64,000 bases of DNA from Kineosporia sp. NBRC 101731 (GTDB lineage Bacteria; Actinomycetota; Actinomycetes; Actinomycetales; Kineosporiaceae): assembly GCF_030269305.1 (NCBI RefSeq), contig NZ_BSTC01000005.1, forward strand, positions 186,001 through 250,000, read 5' to 3'. The notes under the pieces are model-generated. The model ran no database searches, was not told the origin of the DNA, and saw only the letters and a program-made list of their open reading frames with translations. Positions 17,634 to 25,151 of this stretch are shown one piece after another. A program made the position numbers and the translations under genes. Numbering within the stretch: the stretch's first letter is position 1; each line of letters opens with the position of its first letter.

Positions 17634-17987
17634 TTACGCCGTCGTGTCCTGGCGGGAGCTCTGCCAGTCGGCGACCATCTTCTTCGGGGCCTTCTGGCGC
17701 CAGGCGGCCACCAGGAGCTCGTTCATCAACCCGGGGTCAGCCTCGGCCAGCGTCACCTTCACGCCGTCGAGTTTCTGCCCCCACCAAAGCTCTTCACAGG
17801 CTTCGGGCTGCTCGGACACGGCCTCGTGCACGTTTTCTTCGGGCACGAACACGTGTATCTGATCGCGTTCCGGCGGCATCGTGGCGAAGATGCTGCCGCG
17901 TACGCGAAATGACGTCATGGCGAAGTGCGGCTGCTCGCGTGTCTCGGGTAGGCCGAGTGCGAGTGCGCGGACCTCAGTCTCATCCAT
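17634..17987 (-). CDS. MmcQ/YjbR family protein
   Basis: Protein of 117 residues of the MmcQ/YjbR (CyaY-like fold) family, which binds DNA in some members but has no fixed role. The start DETEVRALALGLPETREQPHF, the central strand FRVRGSIFATMPPERDQIHVFV and the late KVTLAEADPGLMNELLVAAWRQKAPKK match the family consensus, and the length is normal. The ATG at 17987 has GAGGG upstream. It is a single gene on the minus strand between the coupled trio and the DUF397/XRE pair, separated from the latter by a terminator hairpin. Confidence 0.87.
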   Translation of the reverse strand: MDETEVRALALGLPETREQPHFAMTSFRVRGSIFATMPPERDQIHVFVPEENVHEAVSEQPEACEELWWGQKLDGVKVTLAEADPGLMNELLVAAWRQKAPKKMVADWQSSRQDTTA

Positions 17988-18094
17988 GGTCGTTCCCTCT
18001 CGACCGGCGGACCCAGAGTGGCTCCGGATTGCTGGGACAGACTACTCCCCCACCTGTACTGATTGTACTGACGGGTGAGTACCGGGCCGGACGG

Positions 18095-18131
18095 CGAAGT
18101 GCCCGGCCGCTCGATCCGGCCGGGCACTTCG
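18095..18131 (-). terminator. 15-bp stem-loop after the DUF397 gene
   Basis: Positions 18095-18109 and 18117-18131 pair exactly (15 bp, CGAAGTGCCCGGCCG arm) around a seven-base loop. It lies about 100 bp past the stop of the DUF397 gene and before the MmcQ-like gene, so it most likely ends the XRE-DUF397 transcript. Confidence 0.7.
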
Positions 18132-18232
18132 TTCTGGTCAGCTCCTCGACCCGGAGCTGATCGCACAGCGGTGGATCATTTCGGCGCTCTGCCGCCGGTT
18201 GCGCTGGGGCGGCAGCTGAATCCGCTGGGTTA

Positions 18233-18445
18233 TCAGCGGGCCAGGTGGTCCAGTTCGCCGGACTTCGCGCCGGCGACCCAGGCGGAGAATCCCACCGGGT
18301 GCAGGCGCAGGGTCGGGCCCTGACCGTGCTGTTTCGTGTCGCGGACCTCGACAGCGGCCTGGTGCTGCCGCATTTCGACGCATGAGCCGGTCGCGCTGGA
18401 TCGGGCGGCCTTGATCCAATGCGTCGGGTCGGGGGTGGTGCTCAT
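18233..18445 (-). CDS. DUF397 domain protein
   Basis: A 70-residue protein made of one DUF397 domain: HWIKAARSSATGSCVEMRQ, VEVRDTKQHGQGPTLRL and FSAWVAGAKSGEL match the family's W-K-S-x-S, CVEV, VRDSK and W-x-x-F positions. These proteins nearly always sit next to an XRE/DUF5753 regulator in actinomycetes and are thought to form antagonist-regulator pairs controlling development or antibiotic production. Here the ATG overlaps the stop of the upstream XRE gene by four bases (ATGA), so the pair is translationally coupled. Confidence 0.93.
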   Translation of the reverse strand: MSTTPDPTHWIKAARSSATGSCVEMRQHQAAVEVRDTKQHGQGPTLRLHPVGFSAWVAGAKSGELDHLAR

Positions 18446-19281
18446 GTCACGAACTCCTTCACTGGGACGGACTTGCCGTACAGTTCGCCGAAAATTCTCC
18501 TGTACTCGGCCAGTTCGCGCGCTGTCTCCATGTAGCGCGAGTCCAAGTGGCTTTCCGTGTACACCACGGCCGGATCTGCCGGGTCGGGAAAGTCCAGCAA
18601 GGTGAAAACGCCGCCCGCGGTCCAGGGGTGAGGTCCCTCGGAGAACGGGCGGATTCGAATGTCGATCTGATTGCTCAGGTCCAAGAGGTGTTCGATCTGA
18701 TCTCGCATCACATCGTCCGAGCCGACGGTGTACCGCAGCGCGGCCTCCCCGAGAACGATCCTGATGTCACAGGCAGGATCATTCGACATTAGCACGCGCT
18801 GCCGTTCTAAACGGAATTTAAGTCGTTTCCTGCGAACCTCGTCACTCGGCCCTTTCAAGGTACCCAGAATCGCATAGGCATATGCCGGGGTTTGCAAAAG
18901 CCCATGGACGACATCGCCATCCCAGGCGCGCATGTGAGTACAGGCGGCCTCGAGGTCGGCGAGTAATCCAAGATCCCCGGAAACGACGTCGCGATAACTG
19001 TCCACAATGCCCGGTTTGAGGGCACTTCTACTGAGATGGATAAGTTCTTCCGTTTGACTGTCCGGTATGTCATAGATTCTCGACAATTCGCGGATGTCAC
19101 CGGGCTTGGCGAGCGTTCTTCCGGATTCAATGCGGTAAATCTTGGTGTGGTGCACCAGCAGTGCAGTAGCCGCGTCTTCCTGCGTCTTGCTGGCGCGTTC
19201 TCGCCACCCTTTCAGTCGCTGACCGACTCGTCTTTGTGCCAAAGACGGTGGTCGCTCGTGCTTCCCTGCATCAGTGGCCAT
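18442..19281 (-). CDS. XRE-family regulator with DUF5753 domain
   Basis: Regulator of 279 residues. The N-terminal helix-turn-helix has VGQRLKGWRERASKTQEDAATAL and IYRIESGRTLAKPGDI; the C-terminal DUF5753 domain has ARAWDGDVVHGLLQTPAYA-like sequence (read here as MRAWDGDVVHGLLQTPAY), RLERQRVL, ALRYTVGSDDVM and the FTLLDFPDPADPAVVYTE strand. This is the standard actinomycete partner of DUF397 proteins. The ATG at 19281 is preferred over 19290 because GAGGGG then has normal spacing. It is divergent from the gene pair at 19427, and a palindrome at 19340-19355 lies between them. Confidence 0.92.
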   Translation of the reverse strand: MATDAGKHERPPSLAQRRVGQRLKGWRERASKTQEDAATALLVHHTKIYRIESGRTLAKPGDIRELSRIYDIPDSQTEELIHLSRSALKPGIVDSYRDVVSGDLGLLADLEAACTHMRAWDGDVVHGLLQTPAYAYAILGTLKGPSDEVRRKRLKFRLERQRVLMSNDPACDIRIVLGEAALRYTVGSDDVMRDQIEHLLDLSNQIDIRIRPFSEGPHPWTAGGVFTLLDFPDPADPAVVYTESHLDSRYMETARELAEYRRIFGELYGKSVPVKEFVT

Positions 19282-19339
19282 AGCGCGCATCCCCTCGTGC
19301 CCAGCCTGCTTTTAAACCCTTCCCCATGGCCGCTGTAAC

Positions 19340-19355
19340 GCATTGCCTGCAATGC
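19340..19355. promoter_or_regulatory. Palindrome GCATTGC-CT-GCAATGC
   Basis: A 16-bp inverted repeat with perfect 7-bp arms in the divergent region between the XRE regulator (start 19281) and the plus-strand gene at 19427. Its place makes it a candidate operator for that regulator. It also argues against a start at 19343 for the plus-strand gene. Confidence 0.5.
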
Positions 19356-19426
19356 AGACCATGCATATGGCGGCCTGTGAGATGCAGGGTTGCACAAAAC
19401 GTGCCCTGTTCGCCACCTTGGGTGAC

Positions 19427-19879
19427 ATGTCCGATACGCGCAGTCGCAATGTGGCAGTACCTCGGCGCCGCCGCCCTACGCGTCGGGTCGAGCCCACCAT
19501 CAGTCTTCATCGCGATGATGGTGGGGTTTGTGAGGCGTGCGGTGCTATTTGGCCTTGTTCGGGGATCATCTCCACGCTCCGGACCGGCCGGGTCGAACTG
19601 CCGCTCGTCAATGGACGGGGTTACAACACCGGAGTCGCCGTGACCGCGGCGATCATGGACGATCTCGTCATTCTCTGGGCCGGCGACCGGACGCTGGCGG
19701 TGCTCCACCGGGGGCCGCTCGCGGACTGGCTGTGGCATCCCGCAGGCTGCCGGCTGATCCAGGACGACATCGTGCTCTACGACCAGGACGGTCGTCTGGG
19801 GCTGACGATCGATGAGGAGGCGGCGTACTTCGTGGACGACCAGGCGGTCGAGACACTCCGATCGGTGATCATGAGATGA
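19427..19879 (+). CDS. Hypothetical protein with CxxC-x5-C motif
   Basis: Unrecognised protein of about 150 residues. After a basic N-terminus (VPRRRRPTRR) it has a short Cys cluster, VCEACGAIWPC, that could bind zinc, then a mainly beta-type region with VTAAIMDDLVILWAG and ILYDQ-like repeats of hydrophobic strands. The ATG at 19427 is favoured because an operator-like palindrome lies over the longer start at 19343, although its ribosome site is weak. The stop overlaps the next gene's ATG (ATGA), so the two are coupled. Both share a small Cys motif and a divergent XRE regulator, suggesting they act together, but no function is known. Confidence 0.6.
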   Translation: MSDTRSRNVAVPRRRRPTRRVEPTISLHRDDGGVCEACGAIWPCSGIISTLRTGRVELPLVNGRGYNTGVAVTAAIMDDLVILWAGDRTLAVLHRGPLADWLWHPAGCRLIQDDIVLYDQDGRLGLTIDEEAAYFVDDQAVETLRSVIMR

Positions 19880-20235
19880 GCGTCATCCCGAGGCAGGAAG
19901 CCTCGTCGTCGACGGAGCTGCGAGCTCATCTGCGCACCGAACTGGCAGAGTTGGAGCGCACTCTCGTGGGTCCGCTGCATCAGGTGAAGTCTGAGGGCGA
20001 CGAGGTGCGGGCTGTGGCACGGCGGCGCCTGCGGCACACGGTGGAGGCGCTGACCTTCGTGCTCGACGCGCATCCGGTGGACGGGGCGGGGCGGTGTCAC
20101 ACCTGTGGCCGGCTACGCAAGTGCCCGGCGTCGGAGCTGCTGCGGGCCTGGGTCTCCGGATGGCTGAACACCGGAGGGCTGGCGATGCGCAGGGAAGGAG
20201 ATCCCGAGCTGGTGTCGAGTCGGCGTCTCGAGTAG
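19876..20235 (+). CDS. Hypothetical protein with CxxC zinc-like motif
   Basis: Unrecognised 119-residue protein. Residues about 12-65 are helical and charged (ELRAHLRTELAELERTL, EVRAVARRRLRHTVEALT), and a CHTCGRLRKC motif follows near residue 74, like the knuckle of a small zinc-binding domain. It is translationally coupled to the preceding gene by an ATGA overlap. Nothing distinctive follows before the terminator at 20753. Confidence 0.6.
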   Translation: MSVIPRQEASSSTELRAHLRTELAELERTLVGPLHQVKSEGDEVRAVARRRLRHTVEALTFVLDAHPVDGAGRCHTCGRLRKCPASELLRAWVSGWLNTGGLAMRREGDPELVSSRRLE

Positions 20236-20797
20236 GGGTTTTCACCTACCTGGGTCATCGATCGAGCCCGGTGTTCCTGGGTGGAGTAGCGGCAGTGATG
20301 GCAAGAGGCGGATTCAGCGGGTTCAAGAGGGTGGGGCGGCGGTCCGATGGTGCCGCCGCCTGGGTCTCTCATTCTCCAGTGAATGTTTGTACGAGTTCTT
20401 CGTGACTTTGCAGAAACTTCCCGGTCGGTCCACGGGGTACGGACCGGGGGGTTTCTGGAAGGTCAGGTGGCTAGTCCCGAGACGGAGGTGGTTGTTCGGT
20501 ATCACGTGCCCGGAACACGAAGGGTCACGGGTCGCGAGCGATCCGGGTCGCACGCGGACACATCCCCCCGCACGCATCCCTCAACCCGGTGATGTCGCGG
20601 CCCGTGGCCCTTCCGGAAAGGCTGTTCGTCACGACGTGGGAACGGCGAGGAATCGTGATCGTGGACAAGGTTCCCGGCGATCTACGGGCGCTGCGGGGTG
20701 AGCCGGTCGCCGGGGGCCCTGTGCACGATCACGGCGGTACTTCCCCTGAACCGGGTGGGGATGGGCGTGGCGCGCGTCCATCCCCACCCACAGGGGT
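20236..20797. other. Gene-free stretch ending in a terminator hairpin
   Basis: About 560 bp without a convincing gene. Open frames here lack both a ribosome site and the usual G/C bias at third positions. The only clear structure is the hairpin at 20753-20789 at its right end. Confidence 0.5.
20753..20789 (-). terminator. 12-bp stem-loop next to the 67-aa gene
   Basis: GGGTGGGGATGG (20753-20764) pairs exactly with CCATCCCCACCC (20778-20789) around a 13-base loop. It ends nine bases past the stop of the minus-strand 67-residue gene, where a terminator would be expected, and so supports that gene being expressed. Confidence 0.65.
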
Positions 20798-21001
20798 TCA
20801 GTTCTGCGGGTGGGCGTGCACGCAGCAGTAGTGCGAATCCAGCGGCAGGCAGTGGGTGTACGGCCACAGGACCACCCAGTCGGTCTTGCGCGTCCTGGGT
20901 TCGGGCAGGTCGCGAAGTTCTCGTACCGAGGTGGCTGCGCGCTGGTGCGGCATCCGCGTGACCTCGAGCCTGGCGTTCTCTGGCATCCGGTTCTCTGGCA
21001 T
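20798..21001 (-). CDS. Small Cys/His-rich protein, 67 aa, unknown
   Basis: Unrecognised 67-residue protein. The N-terminus has a duplicated MPENR/MPENA element, the middle is charged (VRELRDLPEPRTRKTD), and the last third is unusual: DWVVLWPYTHC followed by LPLDSHYCCVHAHPQN, with three Cys and four His in 15 residues. Support for expression: AGGGAG nine bases upstream of the ATG at 21001, about 85% G/C at third positions, and a terminator hairpin right after the stop. It is divergent from the 103-aa gene at 21112. It could be a small metal-binding protein or a peptide precursor; no modifying enzyme is adjacent, apart from the flavin oxidoreductase one gene away. Confidence 0.55.
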   Translation of the reverse strand: MPENRMPENARLEVTRMPHQRAATSVRELRDLPEPRTRKTDWVVLWPYTHCLPLDSHYCCVHAHPQN

Positions 21002-21111
21002 CCGGCGAATCTCCCTGCGTCGTGCGATGGAACCCCTGTGACGAAGTGTTGACTCTGTGTAATGTACTGAGCGATGCGTGGTCGGTGAGTGCAAGACACG
21101 GGGGAAAGTCG

Positions 21112-21423
21112 ATGGCCGAAGTGACGAGTGTGTACGGCAGCGAGACGGCGGGTCCGGACGACGACCCGGTCACGGTGACACGGGCCGGGGCGGCCACCGG
21201 GCTGACGACCGAGCTGGCCCTGTGCCTGGCGCCCGACCTGCACCGCAGCCTCATGGCCATGTTCGCCGAGTACGGCGTCGCCTCGATCGAGGAGGGGGTG
21301 CTGAAGTCGCTGGGACTCTGGCGGTACCTCGACCGGGCCACCCACGAGGGTCGCCAGGTGGTGGTGCTCGACCCTCAGCACCCGCAGGGGCCTTTCGACG
21401 TGGTCGACCTACGGAGCTGGTGA
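21112..21423 (+). CDS. Hypothetical protein, 103 aa
   Basis: Unrecognised acidic protein of 103 residues. After a flexible N-terminus comes LALCLAPDLHRSLMAMFAEYGVASIEEGVLKSLGLWRYL, a predicted helical segment, and a C-terminal RQVVVLDPQHPQGPFDVVDL stretch. The pattern resembles small ribbon-helix-helix or antitoxin-like proteins but no motif is decisive. The ATG at 21112 has GGGGGAAAG upstream, and a TTGACT -35-like hexamer occurs at 21049-21054. Its 3' end overlaps the GMC oxidoreductase gene by 15 bp tail to tail. Confidence 0.65.
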   Translation: MAEVTSVYGSETAGPDDDPVTVTRAGAATGLTTELALCLAPDLHRSLMAMFAEYGVASIEEGVLKSLGLWRYLDRATHEGRQVVVLDPQHPQGPFDVVDLRSW

Positions 21424-23061
21424 CCCGGCCCGGATGAAGCCGGCGACCCGTTCGCCGATCAGGATCGCGGTCGCGGCCGGGCCCCGGGACGGGGTGCCCG
21501 GCAGGATGGACGTGTCGGCGATCCGGACCCCGCTGATCCCGTGGACGGTCCCGTACTGGTCCACCACCGCGTCCGGATCGGACTCCGGGCCCATGGCACA
21601 ACTGCCGCAGGCGTGGATCGCTGTGCCCAGATGCGCGAGCATCCAGGCGTCCAGCTGCTCGTCGTCGTTCAGCACGGCGTCGTCGAGTTCGCTCAGGCGG
21701 CGGAAGTACTTCTCGAAGGCCCGGGTCCGCAGCAGTGCCACTGCCACCCGTACGACCTGGCGCATCCGGCGCAGATCCTCGGGTGCGCTCAGGTAGTGGT
21801 ATTCGATCGTCGGTGCGACGTGCGGGTCAGGCGAGGTGGTGGTGATCGTGCCCCGTGAGGCCGCCTGCTGCACCGCCACCGAGAACGCCAGATCGTTGCG
21901 CGTGGCCACCTGCTGCATCAGCCGGTGCCACGGGACGCCCCTCCGGTTGCGCAGGATCGCGAGCCATGGGCGCGTGAGCGGGAGCAGCCTCGCAGGCCGG
22001 TGGCCGGTGGGCCGGCCGAGCGCCTCGGCCAGGGGTTTCAGGTGCGGCAGAATCTCCAGATCCCCGTCGTGGGGTGAGTGCTCGGCGGTGAGATGGAGCA
22101 CGCTCTGGAACAGGTCGCGCTGGCGGCGTGTGGTCAGGCGGCGCCTGGGGGTCCAGTTCACGGAGATGTTCGGGTGGTCGGAGAAGTCTTTGCCGACACC
22201 CGGGGAGTCGTGCACCAGGGGGATCCCGGCCGCCTTCAGTTCCGCGGCCGGTCCGACGCCGGAAAGAGCCAGCAGGTGCGGTGTTTTGATGGCGCCCGCA
22301 CTGAGCACGACGAGCGGGGTCGCGATCACCTCGACCCGGCCGTGGGTCTCGACCTCCACGCCGGTCGCCCGCGTGCCGTCGAAGACGATGCGCCGGGCCA
22401 GGGTGTCGCCCCGTACGGTCAGGTTCGGCCGGTCGCGTGCCGGGTTGACGTAGGCGATGCCGGTGTTGATCCGCACGCCGTCCAGCGCGTTCACCGGAAG
22501 AGGCCCGTAGCCGGCTGTCTCCTGGCCGTTCTTGTCCGGCTCCGGAACGAACCCGCGCTCGGCGCAGGCCTGTGCGAAGGCCCGGGTGACCGGGTGCTGC
22601 GACTGCGGGGCCCGCGTGACCGGCATCGGCCCGTCGTGACCGTGCAGTTCCGAGGTCGGTCGGTCGTGGTCGTTCTCGAGGCGCCGGTAGAACGGCAGGC
22701 ACTTCTCGTAGGTCCACTCGGTGTTGCCGGCAGCCGCCCAGCCGTCGAAGTCGGCCCGTCGGGCCCGGATGAAATAGGTGCCGTTGATGGCCGTCGAGCC
22801 ACCGAGGATCTTGCCCCGGGCCACCCGGTAGCTGAGGTCGGGCGTGAGGTGGGCCAGGAAGGCCCAGTTGTTCGGATGCCCCGGTACGGCTGCGCCGAGC
22901 CCGCCGGCGTCAAGGATCTCGGACGGGAACCCGGCCGTGGTCGCGACATCGGGCCCGGCCTCGAGCAGCAGCACGTTGCAGGCCGGGTCTTCACTGAGGC
23001 GGGCGGCGAGTGGTGCGCCGGAAGCGCCGGCCCCGACCACCACCACGTCGTACGCACTCAT
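21409..23061 (-). CDS. GMC-family oxidoreductase, MftG-like
   Basis: FAD-dependent glucose-methanol-choline oxidoreductase of 550 residues. The N-terminal dinucleotide motif DVVVVGAGASGAPLAARLSED, the GMC signature ARGKILGGSTAINGTYFIRA, the second signature LSAGAIKTPHLLALSGVGP and the C-terminal HACGSCAMG catalytic region are all present. The HPNNWAF and FSDHPNISVNW segments resemble MftG, the oxidoreductase linked to the redox cofactor mycofactocin in actinobacteria, but no mycofactocin precursor or maturase genes are in the window. The ATG at 23061 has AAGGTGG upstream. Family is certain; the MftG subgroup call is moderate. Confidence 0.85.
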   Translation of the reverse strand: MSAYDVVVVGAGASGAPLAARLSEDPACNVLLLEAGPDVATTAGFPSEILDAGGLGAAVPGHPNNWAFLAHLTPDLSYRVARGKILGGSTAINGTYFIRARRADFDGWAAAGNTEWTYEKCLPFYRRLENDHDRPTSELHGHDGPMPVTRAPQSQHPVTRAFAQACAERGFVPEPDKNGQETAGYGPLPVNALDGVRINTGIAYVNPARDRPNLTVRGDTLARRIVFDGTRATGVEVETHGRVEVIATPLVVLSAGAIKTPHLLALSGVGPAAELKAAGIPLVHDSPGVGKDFSDHPNISVNWTPRRRLTTRRQRDLFQSVLHLTAEHSPHDGDLEILPHLKPLAEALGRPTGHRPARLLPLTRPWLAILRNRRGVPWHRLMQQVATRNDLAFSVAVQQAASRGTITTTSPDPHVAPTIEYHYLSAPEDLRRMRQVVRVAVALLRTRAFEKYFRRLSELDDAVLNDDEQLDAWMLAHLGTAIHACGSCAMGPESDPDAVVDQYGTVHGISGVRIADTSILPGTPSRGPAATAILIGERVAGFIRAGSPAP

Positions 23062-23106
23062 CCTGGCCACCTTAGTGCGTGGTGGTGCGGTGCCCGCCGC
23101 CTCCTT

Positions 23107-23182
23107 GTTCGTGATCATGCGAACCTTCCCGGGACGTGGGGCGCCTCCTGACCGGCGGCCGGGGGATAGCCTGATCACGAAC
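23107..23182. repeat. Inverted repeat GTTCGTGATCA ... TGATCACGAAC
   Basis: Perfect 11-bp arms at 23107-23117 and 23172-23182 flank 54 bases upstream of the GMC gene. The left arm continues into TGCGAACCTTCCC, a variant of the TGCAAAACCTCCCC half of the palindrome at 36984-37042, so it belongs to the same sequence family. Confidence 0.5.
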
Positions 23183-23256
23183 GAAGGACGAGGGCGGAAC
23201 GCAGTCCTGAAGTTGCTGGAGGATCGGGTCTTTCCGCTCTGGCGAGTTCGGCTCCC

Positions 23257-24732
23257 TCATGCGTTGGCCGACTCGTTGGCGCTCTGCTGGGCCTGGGCGG
23301 AGAGGGTGAGCACCGCCGCCTGTTCGCGGGAGACGACGCCGAGGGTGTGAGCGGTGACCGTGATCCGGGTGGCTGTGCTGCCGAGGCGCATCGTGACGTT
23401 CCGGGTGGCGCGGTTCAGGCCGAGGCCGGTCCGGCGTACGGCCGTCACCTGGGTGCGGGCCACGGCGGCCCGGTCCCGGGTGCGGGCGTAGCGGACGCGC
23501 CAGGCGGCCGCGACGCTGGTGGCGCGGGGGGCCTCGACGGCGACGACCACGGAGAGCACGCTGGCCAGCAGCACCAGGACGCCGACCCCGCTGAGCGCCG
23601 TACGCAAGCCCGCCTGGCCGGCGAGCAGGCCGATCAGGGGCGGCCCCGCAAGGGGTCCCACATAACCGACGGTCGCCGCGAGTCCCACGCCCTTGGCCCC
23701 GTTGAGCACTCCGGCCCGGCCGATGGCCAGGGGGAACACGTTGGCCAGGCCCAGGCCGACCATCAGGAAGCCGCTGAGGGCGATCGGCAGACTGGCGCCG
23801 AAAGACACGGCCAGCGTGCCCCCGGCCGCCAGAAGCGTTCCGCCCAGCAGCATTCGGGTGTCCCCGAGGCGCGCGACCAGACGGTGGCCGGCCATCCGGC
23901 CAATCGCCATCGCGAGGCTGAAGAGCGCGTATCCGGCTGCCGCCAGACCGGGACTGGCGTGCAGGTTCTCCCGCAGATGCAGAGCGCCCCAGTCGCCCAG
24001 GGCCCCCTCGGCAAAGGCCGTGCAGGCGGCGATACCACCGAGCGTGATGATGACCGCGGTGTGCGAAGAGAAGCGGCCGGGCAGGGACGGTGCCGTCTGC
24101 TCCGGCAGCAGGTTGACCGAAATCAGATGACTACCAGCTGGTTCGGTCTTGGAGTGGCGTGCCCGGCGGCGACGGGGCGAGGGTTCCCGGGCGGGGCCGG
24201 TGACCTTGTCGATCACCCGGGTCAGCCAGGCGCAGACCAGGAGGCAGACACCGGCGACACTTGAAAGGTGAAGCACAGCTGGTAAAAGCCCGGCCAGCAC
24301 ACCGCCGGCGGCCGATCCGACCAGGCCGCCCAAGCTGAAGACGGCGTGCAGGGAGGACATCATCGGTCGCTTCGCCCGGGCCTCCACCTCCACCCCGAGG
24401 CTGTTCGCGGCGACGTTCGCGGCCCCGCTGGCCAGGCCGAAAACCAGGAGTGCGCCACAGAGTTCGGGCAGATTACCGGCGAGTGCGGGCAGTGGCAGGG
24501 TGGTGGCGAAACACGGCACGGTGACCTGCCCGACCCGTCGGGAACCGAAACGGGCGCAGAGGAAACCGGTAACCTGCATGCTGGCGAGCGCCCCGAGCGA
24601 GATGCAGAACAGGGCCGCGCCGAGAGTGGCGGGCGTCAGCTGGAGGTCCCGGGCGATGTCGGGAACCCGGGCCGCCCAGCTTCCGAAAGTGATGCCGTTG
24701 AGTGCGAAAAAGATCGAAGCAGCGAAAAACAC
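23257..24732 (-). CDS. MFS transporter, YbjJ-like, with C-terminal extension
   Basis: Major facilitator protein of 491 residues with twelve predicted membrane helices in the first 390 residues. It opens with FFALNGITFGSWAARVPDI, and the paralogous MFS at 35093 has a near-identical signature (FIFASWASRIPQF), marking the YbjJ subgroup whose substrates are unknown. A cytoplasmic Arg/Lys-rich loop (PSPRRRRARHSKTE) separates the two halves. The last hundred residues are a soluble, Thr/Arg/Val-rich tail not usual for the family. The GTG at 24732 has GAGGA upstream. It is a single gene between the GMC oxidoreductase and a long gap. Confidence 0.85.
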   Translation of the reverse strand: MFFAASIFFALNGITFGSWAARVPDIARDLQLTPATLGAALFCISLGALASMQVTGFLCARFGSRRVGQVTVPCFATTLPLPALAGNLPELCGALLVFGLASGAANVAANSLGVEVEARAKRPMMSSLHAVFSLGGLVGSAAGGVLAGLLPAVLHLSSVAGVCLLVCAWLTRVIDKVTGPAREPSPRRRRARHSKTEPAGSHLISVNLLPEQTAPSLPGRFSSHTAVIITLGGIAACTAFAEGALGDWGALHLRENLHASPGLAAAGYALFSLAMAIGRMAGHRLVARLGDTRMLLGGTLLAAGGTLAVSFGASLPIALSGFLMVGLGLANVFPLAIGRAGVLNGAKGVGLAATVGYVGPLAGPPLIGLLAGQAGLRTALSGVGVLVLLASVLSVVVAVEAPRATSVAAAWRVRYARTRDRAAVARTQVTAVRRTGLGLNRATRNVTMRLGSTATRITVTAHTLGVVSREQAAVLTLSAQAQQSANESANA

Positions 24733-25151
24733 AGGGTTTTCCTCAGTATCAGTCGGCAGGCCTGAGGTCGGTGCGGACCGCTACGTGCCGCTACAGCGAC
24801 CTGACGGTCGACTCCGTCGGACGCGTCCGCGTCCAGGAGCAAAGACCGCGTGGCAGGCGTGGATTGGCCCCCGTGGCCAGACAACAACCAGCGTGCAAGC
24901 AGTTCAGGGGGCGGTCAACCGGAGGGGTTTCCCCTCCCCACCGCAGGGCTGACCTGCGCCTTCGTAGCTTACGCGAGCGTAGGTGAAACGTTGTCGTGCG
25001 GAGCGGCCGTTACGCCGACCGCCGAACACCCACCGGATGGCCCAACGGGAGCCGGTCATCCAGCCTTGGTGATCCGGCCCGGTGAAGGTCATGTGGTGTT
25101 TCCTTGTCCCGGATTGGCTGTTGTGATGCACAACGGGCGAGGACGGCGGAT
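24733..25151. other. Intergenic region with TACGC-GA-GCGTA
   Basis: About 420 bp between the divergent MFS gene and the sensor-like membrane gene. No convincing gene is seen. A 12-bp inverted repeat with 5-bp arms, TACGC-GA-GCGTA, lies at 24970-24981 and could be an operator for either gene. A TTG at 25104 would lengthen the next gene by 16 residues. Confidence 0.4.

Noticed and set aside
20589-20831. 80-codon plus-strand frame
   Set aside because: It has mixed third-position bias, no ribosome site, and crosses the terminator of the minus-strand 67-aa gene.
24970-24981. TACGC-GA-GCGTA considered as a strong operator
   Set aside because: Arms of only five bases are expected by chance in GC-rich DNA; kept as a note, not as a finding.
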